The notes under the pieces are model-generated. The model ran no database searches, was not told the origin of the DNA, and saw only the letters and a list, made by a program, of their open reading frames with translations. Shown here in pieces: positions 62,536 to 64,000 of a stretch of DNA of 64,000 nt; position 1 is the stretch's first letter, and every line of letters begins with the position of its first letter. Position numbers and translations under genes: made by a program. The DNA comes from Sulfurimonas sp. C5 (GTDB taxonomy: Bacteria; Campylobacterota; Campylobacteria; Campylobacterales; Sulfurimonadaceae): NCBI RefSeq assembly GCF_029872055.1, contig NZ_JARXNQ010000003.1, positions 186,001-250,000 of the forward strand. Direction: 5' to 3'.

Positions 62536-62538
62536 CTT

Positions 62539-63021
62539 ATGAATAAAATTAATATACTCGGCATAGATCCCGGAACTAGAAACATGGGATATGCGATCAT
62601 TTCTCTCGAAAATCATAAAATTTCTTTAGTTGAAGCGGGTCTTATTAAGATGAAAGCAGAAGATCTGCAGTTTCAAATACCCCAGATGGTAGAAGGGCTT
62701 GAACAATTGTTTGCCAAGTATACTATTGATGAAGTGGCAATGGAAGATATCTTTTATGCACACAATCCTTCTACTACCATTAAACTGGCACAGTTTCGTG
62801 GAGCAATTATGCTAAAACTACTGCAGGAGTTTGGACAGTTTAGTGAATACACAGCCTTACAGGTGAAAAAAGCGCTTACGGGTAAAGGAAAAGCATCTAA
62901 AGAGCAAGTTGCTTTTATGGTTAAACGTCTTTTAAACATCAAAAAAGAGATAAAGCCACTAGATATTTCAGATGCTATGGCAGTCGCTATTACACATTCG
63001 CAAAGAGTAAAATTTAAATAA
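62539..63021 (+). CDS. ruvC: Holliday junction resolvase RuvC
   Basis: 160 residues. [11 protein letters not shown] near the start holds the first catalytic Asp, with Glu in Val-Ala-Met-Glu-Asp-Ile-Phe and the final Asp in Asp-Ile-Ser-Asp-Ala-Met-Ala. It cuts Holliday junctions with RuvAB. Single gene after the origin; possibly leaderless. Confidence 0.95.
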   Translation: MNKINILGIDPGTRNMGYAIISLENHKISLVEAGLIKMKAEDLQFQIPQMVEGLEQLFAKYTIDEVAMEDIFYAHNPSTTIKLAQFRGAIMLKLLQEFGQFSEYTALQVKKALTGKGKASKEQVAFMVKRLLNIKKEIKPLDISDAMAVAITHSQRVKFK

Positions 63022-63058
63022 TTTAGTTATGATTGCATAATTATTTTGAGGAGATACA

Positions 63059-63373
63059 ATGTCAAAATTTGAAAACGTAACAATTGTAAAAGAAGCAAAC
63101 ATTTATGATGGAGGAAAAGTATCAAGTAGAACAGTTGAGTTTGCTGACGGTACTAGAAAAACTCTTGGTGTTATGCTTCCAGGTGAATATACTTTCAATA
63201 CTGCTGAGGCTGAAATTATGGAGATGATGAGCGGAGAGCTTGATATCAAACTTCCTGGTGAAGACTGGAAAACATTAAATACGCCGGAAACTTTTAATGT
63301 TCCTGCAAATTCATCTTTCGATCTAAAAATCAAAACAGTAACAGATTACTGCTGTTCTTACATTCAAGAATAG
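63059..63373 (+). CDS. ppnP: Pyrimidine/purine nucleoside phosphorylase PpnP (DUF1255)
   Basis: 104 residues. A single cupin-like domain with Val-Met-Leu-Pro-Gly-Glu-Tyr-Thr-Phe-Asn-Thr and Met-Ser-Gly-Glu-Leu-Asp, then Val-Pro-Ala-Asn-Ser-Ser-Phe, as in E. coli PpnP, which phosphorolyses many nucleosides. GAGGAG precedes the ATG. Its stop abuts that of trxC without spacer. Confidence 0.9.
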   Translation: MSKFENVTIVKEANIYDGGKVSSRTVEFADGTRKTLGVMLPGEYTFNTAEAEIMEMMSGELDIKLPGEDWKTLNTPETFNVPANSSFDLKIKTVTDYCCSYIQE

Positions 63374-63799
63374 TTAGTCTGTATATTTAGATATCAGCTG
63401 CATTAAACTCTCTTTAGGGAGTGCACCTGATACTCTTTCAACTTCTCTTCCATTTTTAAATACTATCAATGTCGGAATACTTCTGATCCCAAATCTAGCA
63501 CCTAAATTTTGTTCATCTTCTGTATTTACTTTTGCAAATACAGCTTTGAGTGGAAAATGCTCGGCAGCTGCTGTGAAATTTGGAGCCATCATTTTACAAG
63601 GTCCGCACCATGGTGCCCAATAATCTACAATGACAGGTAATTCACTATTAACGATAAGTTCATCGAAGTTAGAGTTAGTTAGTTCAACAGGTTTTGTATC
63701 GAGTAGAGAGTTTTTACATTTACCGCAGTTTGCTTTTTTATAACTCTCTTTTTTAGGAACGTTATTCACGCTAAAACAATGAGGACATACTACTTTCAT
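63374..63799 (-). CDS. trxC: Thioredoxin 2 with N-terminal zinc motif (TrxC)
   Basis: 141 residues. The N-terminal Cys-Pro-His-Cys and Cys-Gly-Lys-Cys (zinc) precede the thioredoxin fold with active site Trp-Cys-Gly-Pro-Cys-Lys. It reduces cytoplasmic disulphides and is often tied to oxidative stress. AAGGAGAG precedes the ATG. It follows fliW by about 10 nt on the same strand, so the two are probably co-transcribed. Confidence 0.93.
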   Translation of the reverse strand: MKVVCPHCFSVNNVPKKESYKKANCGKCKNSLLDTKPVELTNSNFDELIVNSELPVIVDYWAPWCGPCKMMAPNFTAAAEHFPLKAVFAKVNTEDEQNLGARFGIRSIPTLIVFKNGREVERVSGALPKESLMQLISKYTD

Positions 63800-63809
63800 A
63801 ATACTCTCC

Positions 63810-64000
63810 TTAGTTTTTAAATGATTCTATACTTTCAGCCATACCGTAGTCTGGATATTTTTTAGGATCTAAGATAGCTTGAGCTAAATAGTTGTTATCG
63901 AGATTAATAACAATAGGGGCTAAAAAATTTATTATCGATTTTTCAAGAGGTTTTTGAATGATTAAGATGTTATATACACTTACAGTAGAGTTTTCATTTA
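63810..64000 (-). CDS. fliW: Flagellar assembly factor FliW, C-terminal part (5' end outside window)
   Basis: About 62 residues read on the minus strand from the right edge to TAA 63810-63812. The stretch Phe-Leu-Ala-Pro-Ile-Val-Ile-Asn-Leu-Asp...Gln-Ala-Ile-Leu-Asp matches the C-terminal FliW block (Asn-Leu-x-Ala-Pro-x-x-Ile-Asn). FliW binds flagellin and the CsrA post-transcriptional regulator, and so times flagellin synthesis. Its start lies beyond the window. Confidence 0.82.
   Translation of the reverse strand, partial: NENSTVSVYNILIIQKPLEKSIINFLAPIVINLDNNYLAQAILDPKKYPDYGMAESIESFKN

Overview
The window looks like a chromosome segment of a Sulfurimonas-like member of the Campylobacterota, spanning the replication origin. 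The signs are the low GC content, the gene set (S21 gene rpsU, ThyX, PurT, QueF, SO_0444-type permease, an H. pylori-like fliK-flgD-flgE2 order), Campylobacterota-type TTCAC DnaA boxes around dnaA, and protein sequences that read throughout as epsilonproteobacterial. I see no insertion sequence, prophage, CRISPR array or rRNA operon.

Region 1 (1-5.4 kb): the tail of an unknown gene, a DUF3015/DUF4105 envelope pair, and a compact cobTUSC-type set for the lower ligand and nucleotide loop of cobalamin. Region 2 (5.4-16.2 kb): a haem-c methyl-accepting chemotaxis protein, a SUV3-like RNA helicase, a rhodanese-DUF309-MscS operon, a DUF481 outer-membrane protein, an MFS transporter, a B12-binding radical SAM enzyme and a sirtuin. 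Region 3 (16.3-23.5 kb): the most distinctive part. It has a four-gene signalling operon (SpoIIE/PP2C phosphatase with two periplasmic solute-binding domains, SiaB-like kinase, SiaC-like phosphoprotein, HD-GYP phosphodiesterase), then a hemerythrin-FmdE operon divergent from a Crp/Fnr-family regulator, with a perfect TTGAT-N4-ATCAA box between them.

Region 4 (23.5-34 kb): Nudix hydrolase, an uncatalogued 46-residue Trp/Cys-repeat protein, tRNA-Ser(GGA), small secreted and haem proteins, a DUF1538-PII membrane protein, YajQ, a lysine-rich H1-like protein, a two-subunit fumarate reductase/succinate dehydrogenase without an adjacent anchor, a D-2-hydroxyacid dehydrogenase and purT. Region 5 (34-40 kb): flagellar hook genes fliK-flgD-flgE2-flgE with two near-identical sigma-54 promoters. 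Region 6 (40-56 kb): mostly minus-strand housekeeping genes, including a PP-loop tRNA-thiolation-like enzyme, dnaG, a metal permease, rpsU, dgt, phnA, thyX, pcm, nrdB, typA, a CCA-adding-family enzyme and queF.

Region 7 (55-64 kb): a degenerate GGDEF/EAL protein coupled to gyrB, a DUF3943 protein, dnaN, and dnaA with TTCAC box clusters on both sides (probable bipartite oriC). Transcription diverges there: ruvC and ppnP run plus, then trxC and the 3' part of fliW run minus. Several genes (cobT, rhodanese, the MFS gene, the Crp/Fnr regulator, ruvC) have a -10-like box 6-7 nt before the ATG and no Shine-Dalgarno, which suggests leaderless mRNAs.
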